NCBI GenBank assembly: GCA_937958185.1
Contig: CALFFN010000004.1
Location: 1 to 64,000, forward strand
DNA from: an uncultured Neglectibacter sp.
GTDB taxonomy: Bacteria; Bacillota; Clostridia; Oscillospirales; Acutalibacteraceae
Length of the DNA stretch: 64,000 nt
Direction: 5' to 3'
Position 1 is the first letter of the stretch. Each line of letters begins with the position of its first letter. Positions 63,280 through 64,000 of this stretch are shown in pieces. The translations under genes were made by a program, and so were the position numbers. The notes beneath the pieces were generated by a model. It did not search any database, had not been told where the DNA came from, and was given only the letters and a program-made list of their open reading frames with translations.

Positions 63280-63596
63280 CAGCCAGCCCTCCTTTCAATG
63301 GCGGCGACGGATTCTATCCCCGACAGCTCCACCATTTTGCTGAGATAGGAGGACAGCCCGCACAGCACCACGTGCCCCTTCCAGTATTGATAGAGCCGTA
63401 CCCTGCCCAGCACCAGACCCACGCCGGAGCTGTCCATAAAGGGCACGCCGGTAAAGTCCAGCCGCAGGCAGTAGGGCTTCAGCTTTTGGGAGGTGTCGTC
63501 GATGATCTCCCGCATTTCCCCGGCGCTGTGGTGGTCGATCTCCCCGCTGAGCCGGGCGGTGAGCACGCCGTCCTTATAGCTTAACTGCACGTTCAT
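63279..63596 (-). CDS. spoIIAA: anti-anti-sigma factor SpoIIAA
   Basis: The 105-residue STAS-domain protein has LDFTGVPFMDSSGVGLVLGR, which includes the phosphorylatable serine (S57, equivalent to the known S58). When dephosphorylated by SpoIIE it frees SigF from SpoIIAB. AAGGA precedes ATG 63596. It is first gene of the spoIIA operon. I did not find a convincing sigma-H promoter in 63597-63700, but the space is short and partly taken by the valS terminator. Confidence 0.96.
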   Translation of the reverse strand: MNVQLSYKDGVLTARLSGEIDHHSAGEMREIIDDTSQKLKPYCLRLDFTGVPFMDSSGVGLVLGRVRLYQYWKGHVVLCGLSSYLSKMVELSGIESVAAIERRAG

Positions 63597-63649
63597 AGGA
63601 TCACATTCCTTCCGAGTTTAGTCTTTCGCCGTCAGATTTCAGCAGATAG

Positions 63650-63696
63650 AAAAAAAGAAAGCCCTGAAAAGAACGGCTTGTCCGCTCTTTTCAGGA
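63650..63696 (-). terminator. terminator of valS
   Basis: CCTGAAAAGAGCGG ... CCGTTCTTTTCAGG hairpin followed by CTTTCTTTTTTTC on the minus strand. Confidence 0.92.
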
Positions 63697-63842
63697 CTAT
63701 TCTATAAGATGCAAAGCAAATATTTTGGGGAAGCGTGTCGTGGGAAAAGTATTTCGTTATGAGCTGTTAGTTGTTAGAGGAAAAGCCGCTGCAAAACGAA
63801 TACTTTGGGGAAACGCGTCCCTTACAATCCATGGGCTGCCCC

Positions 63843-64000
63843 TCACTGAAACGCCTTTAAGGATTCCTCGATCATGCGCACCTTTTCCCGGAGCTTTTCC
63901 GCGTTATCCTTTACGCCGTCGATGACGTTTTCGGGCGCTTTCCCGATAAAGGCTTCATTGGAAAGCTTGGCTTCCGCGTTTTGCAGCTGCTTTTTCGCGC
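63843..64000 (-). CDS. valS: valyl-tRNA synthetase, C-terminal end (partial)
   Basis: The last 52 codons before a TGA at 63845-63843 read AKKQLQNAEAKLSNEAFIGKAPENVIDGVKDNAEKLREKVRMIEESLKAF in sense (given only as separate motifs: KLSNEAFIGKAPENVI and EKLREKV). This is the coiled-coil C-terminal domain of ValRS, whose NxxFxxKAPxxV signature is diagnostic. The rest of the gene is beyond the right edge. Its terminator is at 63650-63696. Confidence 0.9.
   Translation of the reverse strand, partial: AKKQLQNAEAKLSNEAFIGKAPENVIDGVKDNAEKLREKVRMIEESLKAFQ

Overview
The window comes from a moderately high-GC, spore-forming member of the Clostridia, most likely an Oscillospirales (Oscillospiraceae/Ruminococcaceae-type) gut anaerobe. 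The evidence is the low-GC Gram-positive gene set (SpoIIAA-SpoIIAB-SigF, dipicolinate synthase DpaA/DpaB, a PdaA-type deacetylase, a SpoVB-like flippase, HemZ, Rel, RecD2), strong AGGAGG ribosome sites, canonical TTGACA-17-TATAAT promoters and an S-box (SAM-I) riboswitch in front of metK. I do not assign a genus. There are no rRNA or tRNA genes and no CRISPR array.

Layout. 1-198 is a tandem 70-bp repeat. 199-11008 is mostly a minus-strand housekeeping block: HU, a SpoVB-like flippase, a zinc-ribbon protein, a uridine-kinase-family kinase, hemZ, a GNAT, rel and recJ. 11041-15250 is the accessory part: a 5'-truncated prophage tail protein, an S-layer-homology protein, and two paralogous loci that look like type I toxin-antitoxin modules (30-residue hydrophobic holin-like peptides with convergent RNAs) on either side of a sugar phosphate isomerase/epimerase gene. 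15278-31116 holds two flavoproteins, a small membrane exporter, pdaA, a two-component system, metY, dpaAB, murC, a frameshifted acyltransferase, an MreB-like gene and a transporter. 31183-33199 is an AraC-regulated isomerase/transporter locus plus a 44-residue membrane peptide. 33320-39457 contains recD2, metK with its riboswitch, a secreted SurA-like protein, a GNAT and an HD hydrolase.

39638-51890 is the core transcription/translation block on the minus strand: rpoB-rpoC, then rpsL-rpsG-fusA-tuf, with separate promoters for rpoB, rpsL and tuf. 52233-58519 has an Rrf2 regulator, rpoD, dnaG, a dGTPase-like gene, a YigZ-family gene and rpmE. 58636-64000 has a UroD-family protein, an ECF sigma/DUF4179 anti-sigma pair, the spoIIA operon and the 3' end of valS.

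The least ordinary parts are the twin holin-like toxin loci with their structured leaders and shared terminator stems, two families of dispersed non-coding palindromic elements (3398/13751/14874 and 3455/56297), a 21-bp phased direct repeat at the AraC-controlled promoter, and a homopolymer frameshift in the acyltransferase-like gene.
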